Of a stretch of 64,000 bases of DNA, positions 51,901 through 61,951 are shown one piece after another. The stretch's first letter is position 1. The number at the start of each line of letters is the position of its first letter. The stretch comes from Parus major (Eukaryota > Chordata > Aves > Passeriformes > Paridae): the NCBI RefSeq assembly GCF_001522545.3, contig NC_031770.1, positions 23,358,296 to 23,422,295 on the forward strand, given 5' to 3'. The position numbers and the translations under genes were made by a program. The notes under the pieces are model-generated. The model was given only the letters and a program-made list of their open reading frames with translations, did not search any database and was not told where the DNA came from.

Positions 51901-53806
51901 GAATGTCAGAGCTCAGTGGTGGGTGCCAGAGTATTTAGCTCTAGCTTGGCTAAGCATGGAAGTCTTCTGCTGTGGAAACTCATGTTTGTGCAAATCATTA
52001 ATACTTTTCTAGGATGAATGTTCAAAGATGTCAATCTTAGTAAATCCTTATTAATACATTCCTTAAATCCTTATCAATACATTCCCTATTGTGTACAGCA
52101 GATGAGCAAAACCTGCTTCTTTCTTCTGAGAAGGTATTTAAAATAGCATTCTTAATGCTTCAGGTTAGAAAAAATATTGTCATTGGTTTATAGCTCATTG
52201 CTTTTGAAAGTTGAGCTATTTGGTTTGTTGTTTGTTATTTTTTATAAAAGGCCATTCTGGGGTTTCTTTTAGTTCTGTCAGTGCTTAAAAGAAGAAAGAG
52301 GAAAACCGAGTGGGGGAGTAAATAGTAATGGATGAGAAACAGAGGCATCCTTTTTTTCCTGCCCTCAGCATTGTGTTATATCAGCATTTCTCTCGGTATC
52401 GTTTGCTTAGCAAGCCAGTGAATAATCTCTGCTTCAGGGGAGCCATTGTGTTCTTCCCTACTAAACGGAAGACAGCAAGATATAAATCTGTTTTGTTTTC
52501 CACACTCCAGAGAGGTTTAATTGACAACTGAATGCAGTGTCCCTCTTTGAACTACTGTTTAGTTACAGCATGTGTTTAATTTTGCATGTGTTCCTCTGGT
52601 CTGGTGGCACTGCAGAAGAGGAAGGGTAGCGGGGAAGTGTAGTGGAGCATTTTTGGTAAAAAGGTGGCCCTTTTTCATGGAGAATAGAGCTCAGACTATC
52701 AGATTAGGGAATACCAGTTTAGACACTCCCAAATTTGAGCTACTGCACCTGCCTTCATTTATGAGAAAGGGCCACCTTCATCCACTCAGCTTTCTCCACA
52801 TGGGCCTTTCACTTCCTTTTGTATACCTTATTAGCCAGGACCTGAAGCTGGAATCCTTTAGTAGAAGTTGCTTAATGTGTTTGCCATCTTTTTTTTTGCT
52901 GTTGCAGGTGTATGAGTTAGCAGTGAAGTGGAAAGCTCTCTAAAGTGCACGACATAACAGGAAAATAATATTTTTGGGGCTATATATCTAGATGTTAAAG
53001 TCTGAGTTATTATGTTAATTGTTCCTGGTGACCCAAGGAACTAAAATTTAGGCAGGCAGCCACATTAATAGTCTAGAGGAAGAAAACTGCACCTGTTCCA
53101 AAGAAATAACGAGTTGTAATAACGTTTGACCAGTGCCAACCAAGGCTAGTTCACAGTGTGTAAAACTTCTGAATGTCATTAGGTGCTGTGCATATTCCTA
53201 CAGAAAACATGCCTTTTATATATTTTGGGTAGATTTGGATAGAGTATTTTTCATTGTGTAAATCTCTTTTAAGTTTGCTTTGTTTAAAAAATACTCTTAA
53301 ACCAGGCTAAAGAAATCTTTCCTGAACTTGGCAGCTGCTGTGCAGAAGCTTGCCTTTCCCTGTAGGGCATTAGGAATTGTTTTAGAAGGCCAAATGAAAG
53401 CAACACTGCTTTCTAGCCTGCTGATACACAGCTCTGCTGTTGTAAAAAATGTTCAATTAGAATAGAGAGTCCTCCTGTTACCTAATGAAATTTCACATGA
53501 AAATTCTTACGAAACTGCAATACTGTGTTTGCTTTCCTCTACCATATTTTATTTTTAACATCAGTTATCATCATTTCTTGAGGGATTTGAGTTCCTGAAG
53601 TCCAGTTTTTTGGGGTTTTTTTTTGGTTTTATTTTTAAACTGTGTTACTGAAATCATGCTGTAGTTCCAGAGGGAAAAACTTGAAGAGCATTTGCTGACA
53701 TGAGAGCTCTGCAGGAATCCTTTAGAAAAAAGAGGAAAAAAAAAATAATTTGTTTTTTTTCCTGGTATTCAGTGATTATGAAAACCTTAACTAAATAAAA
53801 ATATAG
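48946..53806 (+). other. EML4: EML4 intron 7
   Basis: 4,861 nt. It contains a 16-base T run at 50677-50692 and a 23-nt near-perfect tandem duplication at 52041-52086. Several open frames of up to about 120 codons (for example 52572-52943) have no recognisable domain. It ends in the AT-rich acceptor aaaatatag, which has a poor pyrimidine tract. Confidence 0.9.
52041..52086 (+). repeat. Two-copy 23-nt tandem duplication
   Basis: Two adjacent copies of a unit beginning TAAATCCTTAT and ending AATACATTCC differ at two positions. The high identity suggests a fairly recent local slippage duplication in intron 7. Confidence 0.85.
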
Positions 53807-53956
53807 ATATGGGTATCGTGGAAGAGACTGTCGAGCCAATGTTTACCTCCTTCCTACCGGAGAAATTGTGTATTTCATAGCCTCAGTGGTGGTACTGTTT
53901 AACTATGAGGAGAGAACCCAGCGGCACTACTTGGGTCACACAGACTGTGTTAAATG
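53807..53956 (+). CDS. EML4: EML4 exon 8: HELP motif end and first WD blade
   Basis: 150 nt, acceptor ...aaatatag, donor gttagt, both edges in phase 2. The product is YGYRGRDCRANVYLLPTGEI, VYFIASVVVLFNYEERTQRH and YLGHTDCVK. The hydrophobic block VYFIASVVVLFNY is the signature of the HELP motif, and the GHTDCVKCL sequence that runs into exon 9 is a WD40 blade opening. The protein is essentially human-like, with Arg for Lys in GRDC the only difference I can recall. The last two bases (TG) combine with T from exon 9 to give Cys. Confidence 0.98.
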
Positions 53957-55405
53957 GTTAGTATACAAAATTTGCATGTAAGTGTGTGGGTAATAATGCA
54001 GAAATATTTCTTTTCCTCTCCTGCTGTGTGTACAAACTAATTAATGTCATCATAGTTGTAGCTATTTCCTGTTTAATCAATCCCAGTAGATTTCACTGTA
54101 GTAAACACAGCACAAACAAATTGTGTCAGAGCAGTCCATGCTAGCTTAGGATGTCTGGTTTAAATGTAAAACAAGGGGTACATGTACAATCTGAGAGTGC
54201 CAGGTTAAAGAAAGGATCATTGCATAAACTATTCCAAATATTTGTCCCAGAAATTAAAAATTGTTGTTAGCCTGACTCTAAATCAGTTGTTTACAGACAG
54301 TATGGCAAAAGTGCAGTCTTAAAGAGAACTAGAAAACCAAGTCAATCAAACCTGAACAATCATACTCTTGTTTTGTAAAAGATGCCCTGTCCAAGTATAA
54401 AGAGAATCAGAAAAATCAGAAAGATGTTAGCAAAAAAGAAAAGTATAGAAGAAAAATTGAAGCCAATGTCCAATTGAAGCCAATGTGGGTGCAAAGGCAG
54501 AATTTGCTATGCTAGTCTGAAGAGTAGTGCACAAAATGTAATGAACATAAACCATCTACTATGCAGTACCTGACTGGAGAAAATTTGACATCTAAAGCTT
54601 TTTTCTCTTGTCTGTGTAATTGCTTCCTGTGGAAGGAATGTTACCAGTTTGTGTTCTTTGCTCTCATTCAGAAAATTGCACTGAATTGTAAATTTTTTTG
54701 ATGTCCGTCTTTATGATCTCTTCAGGTTTGCTCTGGCCCCCTTTATTTCTTCAATGGCTTTCTTCACCATTGCAGTTTTACAGAGAAAGCCATTAAGAAT
54801 ATAGATCAAAAAATCCCAGACTGAGAGGAAGTATAAAATCTGTTTTTCCACATCAGCTTCATAACAAAATGTGATAAGCAAGGGCAGAGTTTTACTTCCA
54901 CTAGTAGCGCATTGCACTTCGGTAGTACAATTACATCAGTAACTTATTTCAAGTGGTGGTAATCTCTGACTCCTGGGTGCACAGGCAAACCCTCAGCCAA
55001 CCTTTCTGCCTGTTTTTCACTGGGTTCGTGACACCTCTAAGTTTAGGCATAAAATACACCTTAGTGCTTATAAATATGGTGCATAACTATGTGTAGGAGG
55101 TTCATTACAAGACAATGTAGATTTTGTTACATTAGACTTCCAGTGTAGTGCAAACCTGAGATGTGTCAGAGCACATGTGGAGGTGGCTCTTCTGGCACTC
55201 CTGGTTGTGTGTCAGCAAACAATTAATACATTGTGGAATGAAATATCTGATGATAAGCATTCAAGCTGTCTCCTTAAAAGTGGGATTTAGGATCATAAGT
55301 GTCTTCATGGGCTTTTGTTGAGATACAAATAAAAAATTTACAAAACACCTCTCAGTTTTGAAGACCTATGACAGCAAAAGCAAGTCATATTTCTGTCTGT
55401 CTTAG
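53957..55405 (+). other. EML4: EML4 intron 8
   Basis: 1,449 nt from gttagt to tctgtcttag. It contains a 17-nt tandem duplication at 54456-54489. No gene or known repeat was seen otherwise. Confidence 0.92.
54456..54489 (+). repeat. Two-copy 17-nt tandem duplication
   Basis: ATTGAAGCCAATGT is repeated directly, with the three bases after each copy differing (CCA, GGG). It is a short local duplication within intron 8. Confidence 0.8.
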
Positions 55406-55475
55406 TCTTGCAGTTCATCCAGACAAAATTAGAATTGCAACAGGACAGTTAGCTGGAGTGGATAAAGATGGAAGG
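55406..55475 (+). CDS. EML4: EML4 exon 9: WD propeller blade 1
   Basis: 70 nt, acceptor ...gtcttag, donor gtaagt. Its first T completes Cys and it ends on a codon boundary. The product LAVHPDKIRIATGQLAGVDK then DGR is the beta-strand turn of the first WD-type blade, with the HPDK and IATGQ motifs common to the EML family. Val and Leu substitutions relative to human (LAIH, GQIA) are conservative. It precedes the CpG-rich exon 10 by 1.26 kb but is itself AT-rich. Confidence 0.97.
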
Positions 55476-56731
55476 GTAAGTAATAGAGCTGTTGAGCAGT
55501 AGTAACTTGTTTTGAAAATCAGGACGAAGTGGATTGGGGTTTTTTAATCATCACCTTCTGTCTGCAGTTTACATTATGCACAGCATTTACTGAGATATTT
55601 TGATTTTCTCAGGTAACAGCCTGTATCTCTAGCAAAAGACAGTAAAATGAAGCACACAACCATATATTAAAAAGAGCAGAGGCTTATAAAGTCCTTTATC
55701 TGCAAGCAAACATGAAGCTTGTAATTGATTTGTAACGCCACATAATTTATGTTATATTACTTTCAATATGTCCTCTCCCAAGGGAGAGCAAATCTCCAAT
55801 TCTGTGGGTCAGTATAGTCTTAAGGCTTCGTGGAAGAGGAAACCAACTTTGAGAATTCATGGAAGGTATACCAAGCTTTCCTAGAAAGTTGCTCATTTCT
55901 GAGCAAGTATATTTAAATGCTGCTCTCCACCTTTTGGCATAATTCTGTCAGAATTTGAATAATTGGACTATTTTCAAGAAGTTATAAACAGAGGGGGGGA
56001 AAAAAGATGCTATAAAGTGTAGAAGGATGTTAAATATATCTCTTTTTCAGTGTTCAACCTGATTTTTTATATGTTGTAAGAAATTTATGTGGGGGGGCTT
56101 GTATACATGATTTCCACTGAGCATATTCTGATTCTTGTTAGAGCTGGTTGGTTTATCTTTCCATCAGTAAAAAGATTTGTCATTTTCAATGGTGAATGCT
56201 GTCCTTAGGCCAAGTTAATTTGTGATTGTTTCTAAGCTAGTTTGGAATAGTAGTTGTATGAAATAAAACCACAGACATTTTCATTGAGTGATTGGTGATG
56301 GTTAAGAGACTCAGTGCACCAGGGTTTGTTTCTTTACTTTTTTTCCTAATTTATATATATAATCCCAGATTTGATCATTATTTTTAGTTGTTGCATAATA
56401 TCGCTAGTCTGGGGTCTGAAATGCAAGATGACTTTTCCATTATTTGTTCGATTCCTTGAATTGGTTAACGTATTTTCACAACTACCAAATGCCACTTTCC
56501 TGCCTCGATGGCAGCGCCGCGGTGTTGGTAGCCCAGACATAAGGATCCACATTGCCTTGACTCTCCCCTTTTGACTTTGAGGATAGTACCCAGCAGCACC
56601 ACCCGCACAGGTCATCCTGCATTTTGCTCTGCAGTTTGTAATTCAGGCAGCAGCTGCTTAACAAAGCTCGGCCCCAGCCCGCGGTGCTTTCCCTGCTGGT
56701 GACCCGTTTGTCCCGTTGCTTTCCCACGCAG
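55476..56731 (+). other. EML4: EML4 intron 9
   Basis: 1,256 nt. The first kilobase is ordinary AT-rich intron. From about 56506 the composition changes abruptly to GC- and CpG-rich, continuing through exon 10. The acceptor is C-rich (ctttcccacgcag), unlike the T-rich acceptors elsewhere in the gene. Confidence 0.92.
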
Positions 56732-56865
56732 CCCCTGCAGCCCCATGTTAGAGTGTGGGACTCGGTGAGCCTGGCGACGCTGCAGGTCATCGGCCTCGGC
56801 ACCTTTGAGCGCGGAGTGGGCTGCTTGGATTTTTCCAAAGCGGTAAGATGGGCGCGGTTCCTCGG
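56506..56865. other. CpG-rich patch spanning exon 10
   Basis: Roughly 24 CpG dinucleotides by hand count lie in about 360 bases, including cgccgcgg, cccgcggtg, gcgacgctg, gagcgcgg and gggcgcgg. The surrounding kilobases have almost none. Exon 10 has G or C at the third position of 29 of 37 codons, against 16 of 45 in exon 12. Possible readings are an intragenic CpG island or GC-biased gene conversion at a recombination hotspot. No TATA box or transcription start signal stands out. Confidence 0.75.
56732..56842 (+). CDS. EML4: EML4 exon 10: WD propeller blade, RVWDS
   Basis: 111 nt, acceptor ...cccacgcag, donor gtaaga, both edges in phase 0. The 37 residues begin PLQPHVRVWDSVSLATLQVI and continue GLGTFERGVGCLDFSKA. 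VRVWDS is the end of a WD repeat, and GVGCLDFSKA opens the next blade. The protein is nearly identical to human, with small changes such as SLAT for TLST and VIG for IIG. The DNA is very GC-rich compared with all other exons here, so base composition has shifted while the protein stayed constrained. Confidence 0.98.
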
Positions 56866-57686
56866 GGTGTTCCACAGAACGTGGCCAGTCCCATGGAAAT
56901 GGGAAGGAAATCTATGGAGATTTTTTGCATGTGGTTGTCTGGCTGATCTCTTTTGGTATTAAAAGTGCCAGTAAGTTTCTGTATACTTTATAAAAGCAGC
57001 AAACTAGCGGGAAAAACAGGAAATGGCACATGTGAAATTGCAGTAACAAACCAGCACAGTAAATAAATACACAAGAAAAGCCCTAACGAGAAATTGAAGT
57101 CCACATTGGTTTGGTGGTTTTGTTTTGTTTGTGAGGACCTTGGTTCTTTTTACTTTGATGTTAAAATTTGTTACAATTTGTTAGTTAGGCTTGTGAAGAC
57201 AAAATTTAATGAGTTCTGATAGAAGGGTTAACTTTTTTGCTTTCACAGCTGGAGTAGGTTTCAATCCACCAACAGGAAATGAAAAAAAACCCAAAACCCT
57301 CATATTATCTTGTACTATTTTTTCCTGAGGAATAGCTTGTTCATTTTTGACCTCTTTTACACAGGAAAAAAATAGCGGTCTTTGTTACTGGGCCCATAGA
57401 ATTTATCAGAAAAATTGGTAGTGCATGGAGATCCACTACTTGGCATTCAGAAAGATCTCATTTCAAATTTGGAAATGAATTGGGTTTTTATTTTTTTCTA
57501 AAATATGGCCATATTTTAATCTTTAAGCTGCCACTGCACTTTTGCCAAAAAGCTGAGACATATCAGACCTCCTGAGAGCCCAGGCTGGATTCTTGCATTC
57601 CATCAAGAAGAATTAAAATATGTAAAAAACCAGAAAATGTAGGAAAACAATGTCTGCAGTATTTTGCTAATAGAGGAAGAGATTTA

Positions 57687-57868
57687 CAGGTCAGCTGAGG
57701 TGGGAAGGTATTTCTGGAGATCACCTTATCCACTGTCCTGCTTGCAGCAGGTTCTGTCAGAGCAGGCTGCTCAGGCTCTGGTCCAGCTGGCTTCTGGCAA
57801 TCTCCAAGAATGGAAACTCAACAGTGTCTCTGGGTGACCTGTTGAAAAGAAATTCTTGCACTCTTGCT
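57687..57868 (-). mobile_element. CR1 LINE 3' fragment, antisense
   Basis: On the + strand it reads as the reverse complement of a CR1 3' end: gtgggaaggtatttctggagatcacc, then gcaggttctgtcagagcaggctgctcagg, gtccagctgg, caagaatggaaactc and ctctgggtgacctgtt, running into an aaattcttgc that corresponds to the AAGAAATTT region of CR1. The ATTCTRTG tail is not preserved. It is a short, degenerate, 5'-truncated dead copy. Confidence 0.75.
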
Positions 57869-57880
57869 GCTGTTTCACTT

Positions 57881-57914
57881 AGCAATTGAAAGAAAAAAAG
57901 CAATTGAAAGAAAT
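57881..57914 (+). repeat. Two-copy 18-nt tandem repeat
   Basis: AGCAATTGAAAGAAA occurs twice with an 18-nt period, immediately downstream of the CR1 fragment. It is probably a local slippage product. Confidence 0.7.
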
Positions 57915-59153
57915 TTCTTAGCATTGTACGTTTTGTGTTTCAGTAAATAATGTGAAAGGAGTACCAGCATTCCTGTCACTCCAACAAACCACTAAAACTT
58001 AGATACTCGGATAGAGATCTTTTTCAGTGTGAATATGAATGCATTCCATCATTTAAAAAAAAACAAAACAACCAAAACCTGGGGAATTTTTGAGGACTAG
58101 ATTTTAGCTTTTATTGGTTCTGTTTTTCAGCTGCAACTTCATTTGATACCTTATTAGAGTCTCACATGGTTGCTTACTAGACTGAAACAATTTGTGTGCA
58201 ATATCTAGGATTATTTTCACGACAGAATTTATTAACCCCCACAAGAGCTGCGTACATCACCAATGCTGTCTTCAGGGTTTCTTCCCACCTAATCATTCAA
58301 ATGTATATTTGCATATTACTGCTCAGAATAGTGCTTGGGAATAATAACTTTAGCCACTTCTATTTTCATAATTTGTTAGAGAATGAAGTGCAAGAATCAA
58401 CTTTAAGATAATTGAAGTCTCCTCTAAATCTTTCTACAAATGTCCTTGAAACAACTGGTTTGTGCAAGTTATTGCTGGGAATAAATATGGTTTTGTTTTA
58501 AGATATTTTTCTCTATTCCTTTAATTACATGTAGCCATATATTTACCATTTTGTTGTAAAGTTGCTCAAAATAAGTGGTTTCAGTTATTTAATACTGTAG
58601 GTTCTGCTCTACCTCCCCTGTAAGCGTTGTTTTATTCAGAAAGTTTTACCTTTGCTGCAGTTTTACCAACTACCTGATGAAACTGCTGGTACTTTATGAC
58701 CCATAAGGAAAAAATGAGACATGCTTACAGAATCTGATAATGTAATTGTGTGTATGTGATAGTGGCATTTAGGAAAAAAACACAAGTGGAGCTGTCTGTC
58801 TGTCCTCTGAGACCTGAGGAAAAACAAAATACTTATAAGAACCCACAAACAAAAAACCCAGCGTAAAAACAAACAAAACCAGAGTAAAGACTTGATAAAA
58901 TAGCTTTAAAGCTTTCCTAGAGTGTTATTTGAAGCATGATCATTTTTTATGAGATTATACAAAAATGTCTATATTTATAAAAGAAAAAAAGAAAATTCTG
59001 CATATATATATTGTGGTTGTCATTACTTTAAAAGGACTTGGTTCATTTATGTACCTTTGTGGATTTTTAAAAATACCTCTGCCCTGCTCTGTTTCTAAAT
59101 TGGGTATGATAATACTTTGTCAGTCCTTTTTTTTTTTTTTCTTTTTCCTTTAG

Positions 59154-59249
59154 GATTCTGGTACTCATTTGTGTGTAATTGATGACTCTAACGAGCATAT
59201 GCTTACAGTGTGGGATTGGCAGAGGAAATCAAAAATAGCAGAGATAAAG
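59154..59249 (+). CDS. EML4: EML4 exon 11: WD blade, TVWDW
   Basis: 96 nt, acceptor ...ctttttcctttag after a long T tract, donor gtaatt, both edges in phase 0. The product is DSGTHLCVIDDSNEHMLTVW followed by DWQRKSKIAEIK. LTVWDW is the WD dipeptide strand of the blade. DDSNEHMLTVWDW is invariant with human EML4 as I recall it, whereas the surface loop QRKSKIAEIK differs from the human QKKAKGAEIK. Confidence 0.98.
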
Positions 59250-61457
59250 GTAATTTTTACACATGAGTATTCTGAAATACAAGTGGTTTTATTCCCATAA
59301 TTACAGGTTTTGGAGACACACTTTTGATGGTACTTGAAAACTGCAACTGTGTTATACTGCTGGCTTGTCTAAGGGTTCCACAGAAATGTATTCTTAACTT
59401 GTTTACTGCAAGAGGTTTGAATACTGAAGAGTTTGTAATTACATTTTACTCATCCTTAAAAGCCAATGTAAATAAAGCAATTGTTTAGTGGTTTCTTAAT
59501 TGAAAAAAAATAAATCCTGGAAACTTTAAGAAACTAAACTGATGATTCAATCTGTAGTTGTTTAAAAAAGTAAAATACTTTAGACTTTCCTTATTGTATT
59601 TTTTTCTGAATCAAATTCCAGTTTTTTATTTGCAGTATGTGTCTCTTCTCTTTTGAAGTCCTAAGTACTTTCGTGGATTGCAGCCTTGCCAGCTTTTCTG
59701 TTTCTTTTCAAACTTTCCCAAACTTCAGACCAATGAAATGTGTTCAGAGGTGTTGCACTCAGTGCTCTTGTAAAGCTGTTTTCACTGGGAACACCCAATC
59801 CTTCGTGTTATCCAATATCAAGCAAGCAAATATTTACCTGCATGTGGAACTGAGTATTTTTATGTTTTTATAAATCATGCTTTACAACCATATATGTCTA
59901 GATCATTACAAATTTGCCATTTCAGATAACAAAATCAGGTTGGTTTGACCCCCTTTTTCTAGATTATCTTGACTAATGCTAACTGTATTCTACAAGTTTT
60001 AATTTAATTCTATGACAGCATTTTTATTTCCTTTTTTATATTTTATGTGAAACTATTTGGCATATGCCTTGTGTTTCCCGTTCACTGACATTATATTTTG
60101 ACTGTTTTTGCACTCAGGGGAGTTCCTTGGTGTTTCAGAATTGGCTAAAAATTATTTGGCAGGGACAGTTTGCCCTTCAGAACTTATTCACGTCTAGGAC
60201 TTTTGGTCTTGCAGTATCTTAAGCACCTTCCACAGGAGACACTGTGAGCAGAGTTGCATCCCTTGAGCTGGGATGCAAAACAAAAGTTGTTTCTTAGCTG
60301 AACTCCATTAAGGTTTTCAGTCCTTAAATTCCAATTTATTTTTTTTGACATAGCAGTTTTGCTCATGCGAAAACTGTGTGAGAAACATAATTCAATGTAT
60401 ATGGCCATGAACAAAAACAAAACAAAAAGGAAATTTAAGGAGATTGTTTTTTTAAAGTAAGCCAAAAGTGGTGAAGTAGGAGAAGTTTCTCCCAAAGATG
60501 TGATTTATCAGTACTCTTATGTATAAGTCACAGAACAGCTGGGGTTGGAAGGCACCTGTGGAGATAATCTGTCCAACCCCCAAGCCAAAGCAGGTTCACC
60601 TAGAACAGGTCACACAGAATCATGCCCAGGCAGGTCTTCAGTATCTCCAGAGAAGGGGACTCCACAGCCTCTCTGGACAGCCTGTTTTGAAATCCTGTAC
60701 AAGTAAATGAGTTTACTTTCTAGTTTTGTAGTCACTGCCTGCAGGAGATTTGTCTTCAAAGACAGTTTGGTTGAATATACATTAGAAGTTAAGTAAATGA
60801 CCAGTCAGTTTGTTGTGTTTTTAAAATCTATTGGTAAAGGATGAAAGACTTGTAAGATGTTGGTAATTCAGTAAAATTACATGCAGCCAGTAAAAATACA
60901 AAGGTGAGACCCTAAGTTTCAGAATTTTGAGTTAAGCAGGCTTCTCTTTTTCTTCTTTGTGAGGAGGAATAGAAAACAAAGAACCCCAAAATTTTTTTTA
61001 CAGAATTTCAGAAAGAGAATGATGGATATAATCCTACAATATTTTTGTTGTCTTACTTGCCTCTGTCACAGCTTTGTTATCCAGAATAGCAAACCAATCT
61101 GTACAAAAACTAAGCAGGGTTTTCAATCCAAAAAAGTGTCTTTTATACATTATTCACTTTCCTTGGCAGAAGCTATTCAAGAGATCAGAAGCCTTTGTGT
61201 TTAAAAAGGGAATGTAAAACCCTAAATTCTGTACTGAAGTTCAATAATGATCTCTTATGTATGTGAAAAATCAATATATATAGAATTATATATGCAATCA
61301 TTCAGACATCTGACTTAGCACAGAACACTTAAACTAGATAGCTTGAAAGTATTTCTTACATATCTCTGTTCTAAAACTTGGGGTTTACGTGTTTTTCTGG
61401 TCATTAATGTCCTATCTGAATATATATGAAATAATATTATTTCTGTTATTATTTCAG
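59250..61457 (+). other. EML4: EML4 intron 11
   Basis: 2,208 nt from gtaatt to ttatttcag. It contains a CR1 fragment in reverse orientation at about 60530-60715. The remainder is AT-rich with no recognisable gene. Confidence 0.92.
60530..60715 (-). mobile_element. CR1 LINE 3' fragment, antisense
   Basis: The + strand reads cacagaacagctggggttggaaggcacctg, then tctgtccaacccccaagcc, agcaggttcacctagaacagg, cagtatctccagagaaggggactccacagcctctctggacagcctgtt. This is the familiar reverse complement of the avian CR1 3' end (ggttggaagg...cca-acccc...ggcatccacagcctctctgggcaacctgtt). It is short, 5'-truncated and non-coding. An open frame of 63 codons at 60519-60710 is only this repeat. Confidence 0.88.
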
Positions 61458-61592
61458 ACTACAAATGAAGTCGTTCTTGCTGTAGAATTCCATCCCACTG
61501 ATGCAAATACCATAATAACATGTGGCAAATCCCATATATTTTTCTGGACCTGGAGCGGCAATTCATTATCAAGGAAGCAAGGGATATTTGGG
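61458..61592 (+). CDS. EML4: EML4 exon 12: WD blade, TCGKSHIFFW
   Basis: 135 nt, acceptor ...ttatttcag, donor gtaatg, both edges in phase 0. The product is TTNEVVLAVEFHPTDANTII, TCGKSHIFFWTWSGNSLSRK and QGIFG. FHPTDAN-x-ITCGKSHI-FW is a highly conserved EML-family blade, with the usual WD replaced by FFWTW. Ser for Thr in NSLSRKQ is the only clear change from human. The next intron is the shortest in the window. Confidence 0.98.
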
Positions 61593-61815
61593 GTAATGAT
61601 ATGTTGATACCAGGACAGTTTTAAATCAATGGAAATCACGTTTTCTGTACATTTGCTTCGTTGTTACCATGTACTGTCTGATCAGAGAGGTAATCATACA
61701 AAAAAAAGGTTAAATTCTGCTTATGTGTATGCAGAGTGCGAGAGTGTGGATGCATTATTCTATTTATGTAACAAGTACAAGGAATTATCCCTTTCTCTTG
61801 CTTATTTTGTTTCAG
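61593..61815 (+). other. EML4: EML4 intron 12, short
   Basis: Only 223 nt, from gtaatg to gtttcag, and AT-rich. It is open in part, but in-frame stops show that it is spliced. Nothing else was recognised. Confidence 0.95.
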
Positions 61816-61951
61816 AAATATGAGAAACCTAAATTTGTTCAGTGTTTGGCTTTCTTGGGAAATGGTGATGTACTCACTGGAGACTCAGGTGGGATAATAC
61901 TTATATGGGGCAAAACTACTGTAGAAGCTACTCCAGGAAAAGGAGCTAAAG
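61816..61951 (+). CDS. EML4: EML4 exon 13: WD blade, GDSGGIILIWGK
   Basis: 136 nt, acceptor ...ttttgtttcag, donor gtaggt, entered in phase 0 and leaving one G. The product is KYEKPKFVQCLAFLGNGDVL, TGDSGGIILIWGKTTVEATP and GKGAK. VLTGDSGG-x-LIW is the canonical blade strand with Trp. Small changes from human are IIL for VML, GK for SK and EAT for EPT. In human tumours the intron after this exon hosts the EML4-ALK variant 1 breakpoint. Confidence 0.98.

Larger units (their letters stand above)
56843..59153 (+). other. EML4: EML4 intron 10
   Basis: 2,311 nt. After the CpG-rich edge it returns to AT-rich sequence. It holds an antisense CR1 fragment at about 57687-57868 followed by a short tandem repeat of AGCAATTGAAAGAAA (57881-57914). 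It ends in a strong acceptor with a long T run (about 59128-59150). Confidence 0.92.

Noticed and set aside
52572..52943. 123-codon open frame in intron 7
   Set aside because: Composition and residue pattern look like chance intron translation, with no motif or splice context.
60519..60710. 63-codon open frame in intron 11
   Set aside because: It lies inside an antisense CR1 fragment and reads the non-coding strand of the repeat.
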